DNA of 64,000 nt, taken from Strongylocentrotus droebachiensis (lineage: Eukaryota; Echinodermata; Echinoidea; Camarodonta; Strongylocentrotidae). The DNA is taken from positions 42,221 through 106,220 of the forward strand of contig JAVYIG010007161.1 of the NCBI GenBank assembly GCA_035222895.1. The letters are read 5' to 3'. Of this stretch, positions 9,756 to 20,397 are shown in pieces. The translations under genes and the position numbers were made by a program. The notes beneath the pieces were generated by a model, which ran no database searches, had not been told where the DNA came from, and saw nothing but the letters and a program-made list of their open reading frames with translations. Every line of letters starts with the position of its first letter. Position 1 is the first letter of the stretch.

Positions 9756-11795
9756 ATGGAACAAGAAGAGGAAATTAGGGACCTCGACCACTTGGTAGAA
9801 ATGTTAGATAGAGGGGGTGTTAATGCATCTGGTAAAAAATATAATTTCTTGAAGTTTGAGTCTGAGATTGCTGAAGGAGAGGACATTGGATTACCGACCT
9901 ATGATTGCCCACCTTCCCAAGACACAAAACATCAGTTTCACTGGCATTTTCCAAGAGAGTTTATACCAGTTGGTTGTGTTGAATATGATCGCTCGGGGAG
10001 CGGAAAGTGGATGCTGTTCTACCCAGTGTCGGAGATCGATGACAAGTGGGAGATGGCAAAGGATTTGTTTGATACTAGTGAGCTGAGGGGTGTGAGGGGA
10101 ATGAAAGTCTCAACAGCTAAGGTCAATCCAAGAAGTTCTGATAATACCATGGGAGTGCTTTCCATGTATTGCGGACCGTGGACTGATGAACCGCTCATGA
10201 GAACAATTGGGGCAAATCTGGCACTAAAAACAAAGTATGAGAGTAAGATTGGTTGTATGATGTACAAAACAGACGACCAAACCGAAGGGGGGACAAGGGC
10301 AACAGGTCAAACTGTAAACCATGTCCACCAGATGCAGGTGCCGAGGCCTGTCGAAGGAACTGCTAGCTCAGCAATGCCGGAACGTCTGCCTTCCGAAGAA
10401 ACAAGAGACTATTGGCAGTGGCACTATCCCAAGTGTTCACCCTCTGGTTGTGCTAAAAAATATGACTACTCAAAGAGTGGGCGATGGATGCTGTTCTATT
10501 CATTGGCAGAGATTGACGTGAAATGGCAGATGATGAAAGACTTGTTTGATTCCAATGAACTGGATGGAGTTCGAGGATTAAAAGTCTCTACAGCCTCCGC
10601 CCTGAAAGGTAACCAAGGGGACAACAGTTCTGCAGTTATTATGGTCTACTGTGGGCCATGGGATGACGAAGATCTTGTGTTGAGAGTAGGAGCGAATCTA
10701 GTCCAGAAGACTTCGTATAAGGACAAATCTGGCTTTCTTCGCTACAAGACAGATATAGTTGGAAAGGGAACGGCAAGTTCGGGACAGTTTATTTCTAGAT
10801 ACAAACAGGTGTTACCAGTTCCCAGGCTAAGTATGGGGGCCAACTACAGCCAATCAGGCGTAGCAGAACTTCCACCATCTAAAGACATGAGAAGCTATTG
10901 GCAGTGGCATCCACAGTCCCAATATGGCAGGTTAACAAACTATGACTCATCATTGAGGGGGAAATGGATGCTGTTTTATCCTCCGTCAGATATCGATGGC
11001 ATGTGGCAGCTGATGAAGGATATGTTCGACGCTGGGGAACTGCACGGAGTCAGTGATGCAATGGTCTCTACAGCAAAAAGCATTGCTGGACATCCTGACA
11101 AAAACAGCGGAGTCATCAAGGTGTATTGTGGACCGTGTGATGACGCAGAGCTCATGTTGAAAATCGGGGAAAACATTGCGTTGAAAACAAAATATAAAGA
11201 CAAATCTGGTATCATGCGTTTCAAGGTAGATGCTCCCAGAGAAGGGAGAAGAGCAACAGATAAGAGTAGCCCGAGCTACTGGGTACAGGTCCCAGAGCCT
11301 CAGGCAATGTGGGCAAGCGCCTGGGACACAGCAGAACACCCGCCTTCCAGAGACACGGCAGAAAGACCACCTTCCAGAGAAAATAGCAACTCCTGGCAGT
11401 GGCATCGTAAACCTCTAGATGGTATTGAATATGACCCTTCAACGAGCGGGAAGTGGATCCTCTTGTATCCAGCGTCAGAAGTTGATGATCGGTGGCATCT
11501 GGTGAAGAGTCTGTTCGACGCTGGCGAACTGCAAGGAGTTGGAGAATTACAGGTGTATACAGCAAAGGGCAATCCTGGACCACCTGGCAGCGGAGTCATC
11601 AACGTCTACTGTGGACCGTACGATGTCGAAGAGCTCATGATGAGAATAGGAAAGAATCTTGCAAAAAAGATGCGGTATAAAAACAGAAATGGTTTCATGT
11701 TGTACAAGGCAGAGGGACAGCACTTGAAGCAGGGTAGAGCGATGGGCCAGGAATGGGACCATCTTTACGAAATAAGTTTGCCATGGAGGTACTAA
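9756..11795 (+). CDS. G2: four-domain (ABCD) Bles03/DUF1917-like protein
   Basis: 679 residues from the ATG at 9756; the frame stays open upstream but only from non-ATG codons. The leader MEQEEEIRDLDHLVEMLDRG is the common form, followed by an acidic stretch and PTYDCPPSQDT. Domains begin near residues 57 (A), 216 (B), 378 (C) and about 534 (D). A carries GKWMLFYPVSEIDDKW and YCGPWTDE; B GRWMLFYSLAEIDVKW and YCGPWDDE; C GKWMLFYPPSDIDGMW and YCGPCDDA; D GKWILLYPASEVDDRW and YCGPYDVE. The C-D linker holds two copies of a nine-residue DTAExPPSR repeat. No defects are visible. This looks like the basic four-domain layout from which the eight- and two-domain forms could arise by exchange. Confidence 0.85.
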   Translation: MEQEEEIRDLDHLVEMLDRGGVNASGKKYNFLKFESEIAEGEDIGLPTYDCPPSQDTKHQFHWHFPREFIPVGCVEYDRSGSGKWMLFYPVSEIDDKWEMAKDLFDTSELRGVRGMKVSTAKVNPRSSDNTMGVLSMYCGPWTDEPLMRTIGANLALKTKYESKIGCMMYKTDDQTEGGTRATGQTVNHVHQMQVPRPVEGTASSAMPERLPSEETRDYWQWHYPKCSPSGCAKKYDYSKSGRWMLFYSLAEIDVKWQMMKDLFDSNELDGVRGLKVSTASALKGNQGDNSSAVIMVYCGPWDDEDLVLRVGANLVQKTSYKDKSGFLRYKTDIVGKGTASSGQFISRYKQVLPVPRLSMGANYSQSGVAELPPSKDMRSYWQWHPQSQYGRLTNYDSSLRGKWMLFYPPSDIDGMWQLMKDMFDAGELHGVSDAMVSTAKSIAGHPDKNSGVIKVYCGPCDDAELMLKIGENIALKTKYKDKSGIMRFKVDAPREGRRATDKSSPSYWVQVPEPQAMWASAWDTAEHPPSRDTAERPPSRENSNSWQWHRKPLDGIEYDPSTSGKWILLYPASEVDDRWHLVKSLFDAGELQGVGELQVYTAKGNPGPPGSGVINVYCGPYDVEELMMRIGKNLAKKMRYKNRNGFMLYKAEGQHLKQGRAMGQEWDHLYEISLPWRY

Positions 11796-12120
11796 TGACA
11801 TGAAATAAATTTGAAGCTAGTTCAAATACAGTTCAAAACTCTGTTCATTCTCTAAAGGGTCTCTTCAGCTTTTGTGCTGTTCTTCAGAATACTAGTCTGT
11901 AGTGCCAGTAACTACATAACATAGGTGAGCACTAAAGATAAAGTGTATTTTAATGTTGTTCCAAATTTACCACGTTGTCTTCAATTTACATCGATCTGGA
12001 TAAAGCACAATTGGTCATGACTTTGGACTTGGCATTGCTTTCATTCCGATACTCCATCTTCATTTAATTAATGACATTTTTACACTTGCTGGTCTATATC
12101 AGGTGAAGAGCCCATCTTAT

Positions 12121-12300
12121 AATATTAATAATAATAATAATACATAAGATTGTATGGCGCCAAATCCACTTGACAATCAAATGCTGAAGGCGCAGCTTGT
12201 GCAAAAGATGAAATAAATGATAAATATATACAAAAATGCAATATGAAATGTACAGATATGAAAGGTATTGGTAATCAATAATAAGCTAAATTAAACATAT
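12121..12300 (-). mobile_element. Probable minus-strand retroelement 3' tail
   Basis: AATATTAATAATAATAATAA is followed by ACATAAGATTGTATGGCGCC. Read on the minus strand this is a 'GGCGCCATACAATCTTATGT' end with an (ATT)n tail, like many animal LINE and SINE 3' ends. There is no coding part, and the boundary to the right is approximate. Confidence 0.35.
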
Positions 12301-13099
12301 GTTCGAGCAAAGTTAGCCTACTGAGCCGCAAAATGTTGCAGGAATAGTTAACAAAATATAATACAAGCAGATCTGATTATTGGATTAGAGATGTAACCAT
12401 CAAATATTTCGGTGTTAACACTTTTTTGCTGATTTGTCAACTCAAAATAATCCTTAAAACTAAGTATATGCAATACCCTTTCTAAATAAAAAGAAAAAAT
12501 ATTAATAAAATAAAATTGAAATTGTTTTTCCAATTTCACATAAAAACAACATTTTAGAACAGATGATCGTACAAGGGATTTGGAGAGGGATGGAGAAATG
12601 GGTTTTCATAGCCAAGTGTAGTTCAAAGCATCTCATTTTGATAGGGATATGGGAGGGGATGATCATGTTGCTATTGCTGAGGAGAGTAGGAAGATGTATT
12701 ATACTCCTAATTACACCGGTTTTGAATAATAATAATAATAATACTTACAATTTATAAGTCCTCAAAGTCTGAACAAGATTTGAAGGAAAGTGGTGGTGTT
12801 TATTTTTTACTTTCAACATTGCCTTTCAAGTACATGTATGTTTGTTTACATCTCATTTAAAAAGAATTGTTAAAATTGACTGCTATCTTTCGAGAGAAAA
12901 AAATGAAATCAGGCAAGAAATGTTTAATCTTTATTTGTGCAGATGCCTAACAGTATGTAAGGTACAGTTTAAATGGTTTTCAGCAGTGTGCTGGAGTATT
13001 TGAAATAGGATTGTACCTTGTAACTTTCTAGACACATGAAAGGACAGGCCTATTTGTTATTATAATTGTGGGCAAGCCTACACGACTTTGAATGTTGGT

Positions 13100-13796
13100 T
13101 GGCCTCCTGCTTATCAAAAAAAGGCATATAGCCCCCTTAAATTGAGAACAGAGTCCGATATAATATTGGCATGAAGCCTATGATGAATGTGTACGTAGGT
13201 GCAACAGGGAGTATAAGTTAATGTTGTAGGACGTTTAATTCGTTTTATGTTCTATGTGCATTGCAGTTGTAAAATTATTGTACCTTGTAACAAAGCCAAT
13301 GGTTGTGAAGTACACTTTTAATATTGATTTTGTCATGGATATCTCTCGTTTACTTAAGATTAATATTGACAGAGAGATAGACGTTGTAACAACGATCGCA
13401 TTCTGGTGTATATACAAAATGTTAGTCACCCGGAATAAGTATGGATTTAATGAAAACCGTTTCAAACTAAGATACGTATTTGAAAGAGAAATTAAAAACA
13501 GAATTGTTGTAAATCAGGAGCTTAAAAAGCCGGACCAGAGGTTGCCAAAGAAACTGTTACAAGCACTTAAGATGAAAAGTAGCAAAATATTGTATAGTTG
13601 AGAAAAATATGTAAGTTCTATTGATAACATTGTGCGTCAATTGTATTTGTTCTCACAACTTTATTTTGATGTTTGAATGTAAATAAACACCTCATTATAT
13701 AGAGGCACACAAAAAACAAACAAAAAACCCAATGGAAACAGAATTTCTATGTACTACCATGGATCAATAAAGATGAAATAAAATGAAATGTACACG
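13100..13796 (+). mobile_element. Probable LINE 3' fragment with a 115-codon ORF
   Basis: The ORF at 13254-13601 contains VTTIAFWCIYKMLVTRNKYG, reminiscent of the C-terminal helix region of some LINE polyproteins; I do not recognise it firmly. The segment ends in CAATAAAGATGAAATAAAAT followed by GAAATG, a LINE-like A-rich tandem tail. Sequence homologous to other spacers resumes immediately afterwards (GTATACATTTTGCAGGCAAC). The left boundary is uncertain. The alternative is a unique small gene, which I consider unlikely. Confidence 0.35.
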
Positions 13797-14499
13797 TATA
13801 CATTTTGCAGGCAACAACAAATTCTGAAAAGCTCTGCATGAATCATAAATATGGCAGGTATCTCCTGTCTGTGAAATATTAAGGTTAGCAAAGACCTAGT
13901 ATTTAAATGATGCAAAGAAAACTTTTAACTTTCTAGACTTTACTTTCATACACTGCTGAGGGACTGACTCACTTCGTTTAATTTAATCGTACGCAGAAAA
14001 CATAAATTGTGTATTACTTCAATATTCGTCTTCGAACACATTTATTCTGAAAATCCTTGCAGAAGTCAATGTTAAATGAAATCCTCTTTCGCTTCATTAT
14101 AAACTTGAATTGAATGTTTGCCATCAATTCTTTTTGGCTACCAACACTTTAAAGTCTTAGAGAAACTTTAAAAAGATAGCTGGTCAAATAAACCGTTAAT
14201 TAGCCGGGCATCTAGGCTTCAATTTGAATAAAATTGTAAACCACACTTGTCTATCGTATCTGAAGAATATTTACAGAATCTTGTCTCCTAGAATTGACTC
14301 CCATTCTCAGTGTTCCTGTCTTGCTTGATTGTTTCATCTTTTATTACAATTTTATTTTTGAGATTGCTTTGATTGTAGCAGCCCACAGTCTCAAAATATG
14401 TGTTTTGTGATGATTTGTGTACATGCTGTATAACATTTCGAGGATGAAAAAAGTGTAATAATTATTGGTTATCAACGTTAGCCACTATGGATACAATCT

Positions 14500-14815
14500 T
14501 CACAAATTTACATATCTTTATTAATCATCATAACTATGGTCCTTGCTCTTTTTGCAAAGCTTCTGCTGAAATTTGAAAAAAACTACCTGTACATGTCAAA
14601 CACTGTCAGACTGTCAACCATTTCAAAATTAATCTTCAGAAACATTTATTCAAAATTGCTTTTGATGATTAACTAATACTTTGTTAACATTGATGTATTT
14701 TCATATGTATTATAATTGTATACGTTTGTTTGTAATTTTTGTTTGATACATAACTGTTTTGTCATTGAGACTTAGGTAGAAAGCGCTTCATAAGCACCGT
14801 TTATTATTAATATTA
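14500..14815 (+). mobile_element. Degenerate LINE reverse-transcriptase C-terminus, copy 1
   Basis: In one frame 14547-14670 reads CSFCKASAEI, a stop, then KKLPVHVKHCQTVNHFKI and QKHLFKIAFDD before a stop, matching the usual LINE C-terminal pattern W-N-x-L-P ... F-K-x-x-L-x-x-x-L-F. It is followed by a 3' end containing AAAGCGCTTCATAAGCACCG and TTTATTATTAATATT. A related copy is at 23890-24190. Both are part of the duplicated spacer and so predate its duplication. Confidence 0.55.
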
Positions 14816-15637
14816 CCATAGAGCGTTATATGTAATGTTTTTTTAATTCAATGAAGTATAATGTGTATTTATAACATGTCATATTTCCATTTTTTTTCTT
14901 CTAAAAATTAAATCTCATTTATTTACATGTGTTGATATTTGTACTACCAGTATATCCAATATTCTTACTCCGTGAAGCACAGAAGAGCTCAGTTTTTCTT
15001 CAGTTTGAACAGTTTTTAAATATCTTGAACAATATGTCGTTTGTTTCTTGAAATTGAAATACAGCTTCTTGTTGAAAAGGAAATACGGGTAAATTTGCAA
15101 TGATAACGAGTCATTTTGTATGGAATGTATTTGACAAAATGAATAAATAATGACAACATTCACACAATTTGATGCATTCTTAAATGTCTTTATTTTAAAC
15201 AAAGAAATGAAACCAGGACTTTTCTTGTTATCTATACAAATTGCCGTTGACATAGCTATCTTATTTACAAGTTTACCCCCTAAAAAATAAAAATTCCCCA
15301 AGCTCCGATAAATCAAATAAAACAAGCTATTTTCGCTGTTGGCACACATTATTGAAAACAAATAACTATTCATCTCCAGTTTAATTTGAATGTGCTCTTG
15401 GTTGATGTTAATCAAACAATAGTGTGAGTTTTAACATAGACTTGTTATCAAGCTGGGGAAAACCAGTGCAATTTACACATACTTGTACAATATTAATGTT
15501 ATTACGGGTTGAGTAAGTTGTTTACAGACAGGCCGGAAATCCAGATTTAGGTTGCCGTACTTTGAGGGGGTGGGCTTTATTATATAAACGGAAATATAAA
15601 CGTTTGATATAGTTTGGTACCGGCGAACCTTGCTATA

Positions 15638-16775
15638 CAGTGTGTCCCGAAAAAAACTATACACTTTTGAAATGGCTGCCAAATAACAAATATATGATTC
15701 TAGGGGGAAAAGTTATATATGTATGGAAAGCTCATATACTCAACTTTCATATGACACCAAAAGTTGCGAAAATAATTCATGCTCGGGTGAGTACTGCTCA
15801 CTTTTGTAAAGGGTATGAAAATTTGGTTGCGCAGGAATTAGCCTTCCAATTTGTGAGAGGTAAATCCTTTGGAGCTTACCGAATTGAGGATGATATGACC
15901 AATTTATGATCAATTGTGATAAGTTTGGGTTTGCTGAGTGAAATGTTTGGTTTATGGGATTAACATTTTATGCATGAGTTAACAGGAATTGCGTTTTTTA
16001 TTGTAGCACTGTAACTTCCCTGGTAGACTCAGTGGTGTGTTCATGGGAGTCAGGATGGGGTGATGATACATGTTGTAATTTCCATGTTACAAACTGTTAT
16101 TCTCTTACATCTGTGACTTTGAATAAAAACCTTCACCCCACATTTCAATTATTGTAAGATTAGTTGAACATCTCATTGATTTACTCAATACCCAGGTAGG
16201 GATAATGTAAATTGAATATTCAAATACGGTTTGTTGACAAAAGGAATGTCCAAGATGTCGGCTACTTATTCTTCAGGTAAATGGTAACTGAAATGTGGGG
16301 TGAAGGTTTTTATTCAAAGTCACAAATGTAAAAAATAACAGTTTGTAACATGGAAATTACAACATGTACCATCACCCCATCCGGACTCTCATGAACACAC
16401 CACTGAGTCTACCAGGGAAAGTTACAATGCTACAATAGAAAAATAAATTCCTGTTCCGTGCATAAAAGTTTGGTTTAATAAACCATGAAATTCACTCAGC
16501 AAATCATGAATGTATCATATCACCCTCAATTCGGTAAGCTCCAAAGGATTTACCTCTCACAAATTGGAAGGCTAATTCCTGCGCAACCTAATTTCCATAC
16601 CCTTTACAAAAGTGACCAGTACTCACCTAAGCATGAATTATTTTCAAACTTTTTGGTGTCATATGAAAGTTGAGTTTATGAGCTTTCCATACATATAAAA
16701 CTTTTCCCCCTAGAATCATATATTTGTTATTCGGCAGCCATTTCAAAAGTGTATAGTTTTTTTCGGGACACACTG
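15638..16775. mobile_element. Fold-back MITE, ~0.5 kb inverted arms, TA target duplication
   Basis: The element begins CAGTGTGTCCCGAAAAAAAC and ends with its inverse (TTTTTTTCGGGACACACTG). The arms stay inverted for about 500 bp each: AAATGGCTGCC / GGCAGCCATTT, CATATGACACCAAAAG / TTTTGGTGTCATATG, and AAACCTTCACCCCACATTT near 16130 against its inverse near 16295. The flanks are TA (15636-15637 and 16776-16777). Paralogues read GCTATACAGTGGAACC where this copy reads GCTA-TA-element-TA-CATTGGAACC. The TA duplication fits the Tc1/mariner superfamily. No transposase is present; short ORFs within the arms are incidental. Confidence 0.85.
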
Positions 16776-17145
16776 TACATTGGAACCTCATTATTTCGAG
16801 CACATTAGGAGCATTGAAATAACCATGTTATATCGGTTATTTCTTTTTGGCAACACGCTATGCAATTCGGTGTCAGCTCGCTAGCATCTCCCCAATCCTG
16901 ACTAAAGTCGTGAGTTACCAATTTTCAATGCGCCGGTCGTGCGTCGTCTATGTGTGACCGGGCCATAAAATACCATTTTAAAATCTTTATCTGCCATGTT
17001 ACAGATAGCTTCCCTTATATTTTCAAACCAATCTCTAGGCCTATAGTTTAGACATCAACACGGGTATTTAGTTTTGGCAGTACAAGTGAACCTCATTATA
17101 ACGAGCACCTTCGAAACATTGACATTACCTCATTATAATCAGGTA
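16776..17145. other. Spacer between fold-back element and Helitron
   Basis: The Tigger-like CATTATTTCGAG block resumes after the fold-back element, followed by 16850-16970 with CACGCTATGCAATTCGGTGT and GCGTCGTCTATGTGTGACCG, shared with 46555-46670 and 55350-55470. 16980-17145 is the pre-promoter module (CTTTATCTGCCATGTTACAG). No gene is seen. Confidence 0.5.
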
Positions 17146-17454
17146 TCAGGTATCACTATCACTATAAGTAATACGCTAAGGCTCCGCGGGGGGCGCGACG
17201 ACTCCGCGAGCCTTTGTATTCTATTGTTTTTTAATGAGATCGCCGACCGAAGTTGGTGCAGCTATCTCCTCCTGAACCCTCCCCTCGGGGTACCCGTGCC
17301 CGGTGCCATCGTCCGCGGGTGGGTCTACTCTGTGTAATTGGCTATACTCCGCCCGAGGTCCTCCTCCGGGTCGACGTCCAGGGCGAAAACAGACGCGATA
17401 TGCATAATGCATGATATGCGTGACGACAGAGATACCTCATGGATATTCAACATT

Positions 17455-17725
17455 ACATCCGTAGACACACGACCGATGACTATCCACTCACATTAAGTTG
17501 CGTATTAAATGCACGATGCACAGGGTCGGGATTACCCAGAGTAAAGCGTCTTGCTATAGGATGTGCTTTGTAGTAGCTAGGATGTGCTTTGTAGTAGCTG
17601 TATCAAACAGACACACAACAGATGACCATCAACTCACATTATGTTGCGTATTAAATGCTCTATGCAAAGGGCTGAATTACCCCGGAGTATGCCATCTTGC
17701 TATAGGGTGTGCTTTAATTGTACTC
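17455..17725. repeat. 146-bp tandem duplication with internal 21-bp duplication
   Basis: CGTATTAAATGC recurs at 17501 and 17647 within a longer similar context (GACACAC...GATGAC...CACTCACATTA and CTTGCTATAGG). A perfect 21-bp direct repeat beginning GGATGTGCTTTGTAGTAGCT lies at 17559 and 17580. It is located within the Helitron-like element. Confidence 0.7.
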
Positions 17726-18297
17726 GCTGCACACGCCAGAGAGATAGACGGGGCTAATTCCCGTCGACGTCCAAACTTAGAGACCTATTTCCATCATGAT
17801 TGCCGCGATTTTTATATAGTTTTCGTGAATGGAGGTATGAAATCAAAGCTTATTTTGTGATGATTACGGCCATGTATACTGAATTTTGATTATCAATTTC
17901 TAAAGTAAAGTTTTCACAAGAAACCATTGGACTGACAGTTCAGTCGCAAGCTAACTTCAGTCAACACAATACAGTATACACGGTGCTGCGGCCGGGGCGC
18001 TTTGACCAAGACTGAGCTGCGCTAGAGTCGAAGAGTTTGGGGGGCCAAGCAGGCCAATATTCGTACAACTATATAACTACACATACGTCTATCCATCCAT
18101 CGAAGAACCCGTCAACACAACAGCGTGCGGGCTGAAGTGCCATAAATTTGTTTCTTATCTTTACAGTAAATTACTAGAAAGCATTAAATAAGGTTATGAA
18201 TTGTACATTTGCATAGTAATAGTTTCAATATCAACCAGACAGAAGCATGTGACTTCATGCATTGCAAAACAATCAGTTGCGTAATGAGTAAAATTGT

Positions 18298-18403
18298 TTG
18301 GGGGGGGGGGTGCAGAAAAAAATCTGCATCACCATGCACCATTCTTGCATGTTACATGAAGGCTCCAAGAAACGTTTTTCAAAGTGGGGGGGGGGGGGGG
18401 GGG
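18298..18403 (+). repeat. Two poly-G runs
   Basis: G runs at about 18299-18310 and 18386-18403 could form G-quadruplexes. They lie inside the Helitron-like element and have no visible partner sequence. Run lengths may be unreliable in any assembly. Confidence 0.6.
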
Positions 18404-18589
18404 GTCAGTTAGATCGCAGCGGGTTGAGTGTATATAGGCGTGGGGTCCACGGGTTTCAAGGGGCTATAAACCCCCGAAAGCTCAGGGGTTTTAGGCATTC
18501 AATTAGGGTCAGCTGAGCATATTTTTAATAATTTATTTGTGACACTGGCATGCAGGTCACTAATTGGTGTGGGGTCCATACGGAGATTT

Positions 18590-18980
18590 ACGTATTGTTG
18601 CGTACCAACTACGCTGGCCTACGTTACTATATGCTGAGGGACGCAAAGGGGTACGCAAGATGGACGCAAACAATTCAACATGTTTAATTTTGTTCGCGTA
18701 CTTTCGGCGTAGAAACTTGACACAGAAAGTACGCCTTTTTACGCAACACTACGCTACTGTACGCCATGCCTACGCAACAGTGCGCTACCCTACGCCAGAT
18801 CGACAAAGCAGTAAAGGCTTTCCACACAGTAAGCAACCGTAAGCAACCATAAGCAAACCTGTACGTACGCCAGCCTACACGTAACCTACGCAAAGACTAC
18901 AGTGAAGCAACATTTTTCCATTAATACGCAGCCTAATTTATGCGTAGTCGGTACACCACACTACGGAACTCTACGCAGTT
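18590..18980. repeat. TACGC-motif-rich stretch
   Basis: More than twenty copies of (T/A)CGC or its close variants (TACGCAA, TACGCC, TACGCT, and GCGTA on the other strand) fall in about 390 bp, spaced irregularly. An ORF on either strand is a by-product. There is no fixed period, so it is not a simple satellite. Confidence 0.5.
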
Positions 18981-19140
18981 CCAGTCTGAAAGAGGCTTAA
19001 AGAATAACTACCGGTAGAGTTTTTTTTTTTTTTAATGGCAAATAAAGTTCTAGGTGGTTTTAATTTAGAGAGTCTCTATATATCTATTTACACCCCCGCC
19101 CCCCCTCTAGAATCCCGCGGATTTCCGCGGGTCCTGCTAG

Positions 19141-19377
19141 TCTCGTTATAATTATCTAGGCTTAAAAACAATGAAATGGAAAGAATTGGGAAAAGCCAAA
19201 TTATCTTGTTATATCAGGTACCCCGACAACAGAACTTTTCTTTGCCGCTATATGCTTATTATATTTTTTCTTTTCTTATTCTGCTTCTTCCTCCTCTCTC
19301 CTCCTCCCCATTTCGATGAAAATTGCCTCCACTAACATTACCCCCCCCCCCCTGAAAATTCCAGTAGACGCAAGAAA
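19141..19377 (+). other. Truncated duplicate of the family 5' flank
   Basis: Directly after the Helitron end the flank continues (TCTCGTTATAATTATCTAGG ... GAAAATTGCCTCCACTAACA) but stops at CTGAAAATTC, where a TTAA-type MITE fragment begins. A second, complete flank follows at about 19800-20397 before G3. This is a promoter-region duplicate with no gene attached. Confidence 0.65.
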
Positions 19378-19603
19378 CAAGCACTGTATACATAAAGCTA
19401 TATATGGGTCAACACACATGGTGTCGGGGCTAGTACTACCTTGATTTCCTTGTCTTTCTATGCTCATTATTCAGCCAGTATACATTTTCTTCCAAAATTG
19501 TCTGGCACATGTCATTTATTTGTAATCTTGAACATTCAGCGTAAGTTTCGTTTGATTCTGTGAGAATTTTTTTTTTTTTTTTTACCAGAACTGGAGTTTA
19601 TCT
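19378..19603 (-). mobile_element. TTAA-type MITE, partial copy in reverse orientation
   Basis: This is the reverse complement of the left half of the element at 25652-26033 (shared: CAGAATC, AATGTTCAAGATTACAAATA, ATGTATACTGGCTGA). Its intact end reads ACCAGAACTGGAGTTTATCT next to TTAA (19604-19607). The other half is missing. Paralogues have CTTAAGTACCTGAGG at the right flank, so the TTAA site is ancestral. Confidence 0.7.
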
Positions 19604-20397
19604 TTAAAATACCTGAGGTTTTTGTTTGGTTAAAAGGTATCGGGTGCTCATTGTGATACACTATTGATATATGTACATTATACTTGAAATTAAATATTTA
19701 TTGACACTTATTGTTCATTAAATTTGATGATAAACGCAATCATTCCTCATGAATCTATAACATGATTTTATAAGCCTGTAAAATACAAGTTTAAAAATCT
19801 TTATCTGCCATGTTACAGATAGCTTCCCTAACATGTTCAAACCAATCTCTAGACCTATAGTTTAGTTTAGTTTGGCAATACAGGGGAACCTCATTATAAC
19901 GAGCACCTTGGAAACATTGACATTACCTCATTATATCAGGTATCTAGTTATAATTATCTAGGCTTAAAAACATGAAATGAAATGAATTGGGAAAAGCCAA
20001 ATTATCTTGTTATATCAGGTACCCCGACAACAGAGCTTGTCTTTGCTGTTATATGCTTATTATTTTTTTATTTTCTCATTCTGCTTCTTCCTCATCCCTC
20101 CTCCTCCCCCTCTCGATGAAAATTGCCTCCACTAACATTATCCTCCTGACAATTAAACAAGGCGCTTCCTCCCGGTGCGGCCGGACGTCCTCGCTTGTAC
20201 GTGCTTGCTGACACCGACACCGATTGAAACTTGTGCACGTCACACACACATATCGTCTCGATATCTTATACATCATTTGACTCTGTACCTGAACGGCAGT
20301 ACTTCGTTTATACCAGCAATATTAGCAGCACTAGATCTAGCCGAAGCTAGTATTTATCGCCGTTGATCTCCGAAACTTGCAAGGGAAGGATAAAAAC
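19604..20397 (+). promoter_or_regulatory. Upstream region and subtype I 5' flank of G3
   Basis: 19620-19860 is the module GGTATCGGGTGCTCATTGTG shared with 31495, 42357 and 51118. It is followed by the Tigger-like block CATTATAACGAGCACCTTGG, the C/T-rich tract and the subtype I flank (about 20115-20397) containing GTGCACGTCACACACACATA. The flank looks undamaged although the gene after it carries a nonsense codon. Confidence 0.45.

Larger units (their letters stand above)
11796..15637. other. Spacer between G2 and G3, left part
   Basis: 11796-12060 is the 3' UTR block. 12121-12300 is a probable minus-strand retroelement tail with (AAT)n. 12560-12860 matches the 'GGAGAGGGATGGAGAAATGGG' module also at 23170 and 53610. 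About 13000-13796 is a probable LINE remnant. 13800-14000 matches 22665-22830. 14500-14810 is a second LINE-tail remnant. 14880-15630 holds the spacer modules with a broken small ORF at 15206 and the GGGGAAAACCAGTG block. No family gene lies between G2 and G3, although the spacer is about 8.6 kb, the longest in the window. Confidence 0.5.
17146..19140. mobile_element. Non-autonomous Helitron-like element (1995 bp)
   Basis: Paralogous spacers read AATCAGGTATCTCGTTATAA (for example 46837-46856). Here that sequence is split exactly between A and T. The insert begins TC (17146, TCAGGTATCACTATCACTAT) and ends CTAG (19137-19140), with an 8-bp-stem hairpin CCCGCGGATTTCCGCGGG at 19114-19131 five bases before it. 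TC start, 3' hairpin, CTRR end, A^T insertion and no target duplication are Helitron hallmarks. Inside are a 146-bp tandem duplication, two poly-G runs and a TACGC-rich stretch. There is no Rep/helicase ORF, so it is non-autonomous. Orientation is 5' to 3' on +. Confidence 0.75.

Noticed and set aside
16485-16673. ORFs in the fold-back element (15640-15909, 16485-16673) as a transposase
   Set aside because: They are complementary to each other, being the two arms of one hairpin, and show no DDE/D motifs.
17074-17337. 87-codon ORF at the left end of the Helitron-like element
   Set aside because: It crosses the insertion junction from spacer into the element and matches no known family.
18209-18516. 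Short ORFs with poly-glycine
   Set aside because: They are produced by poly-G runs in a Helitron-like element.
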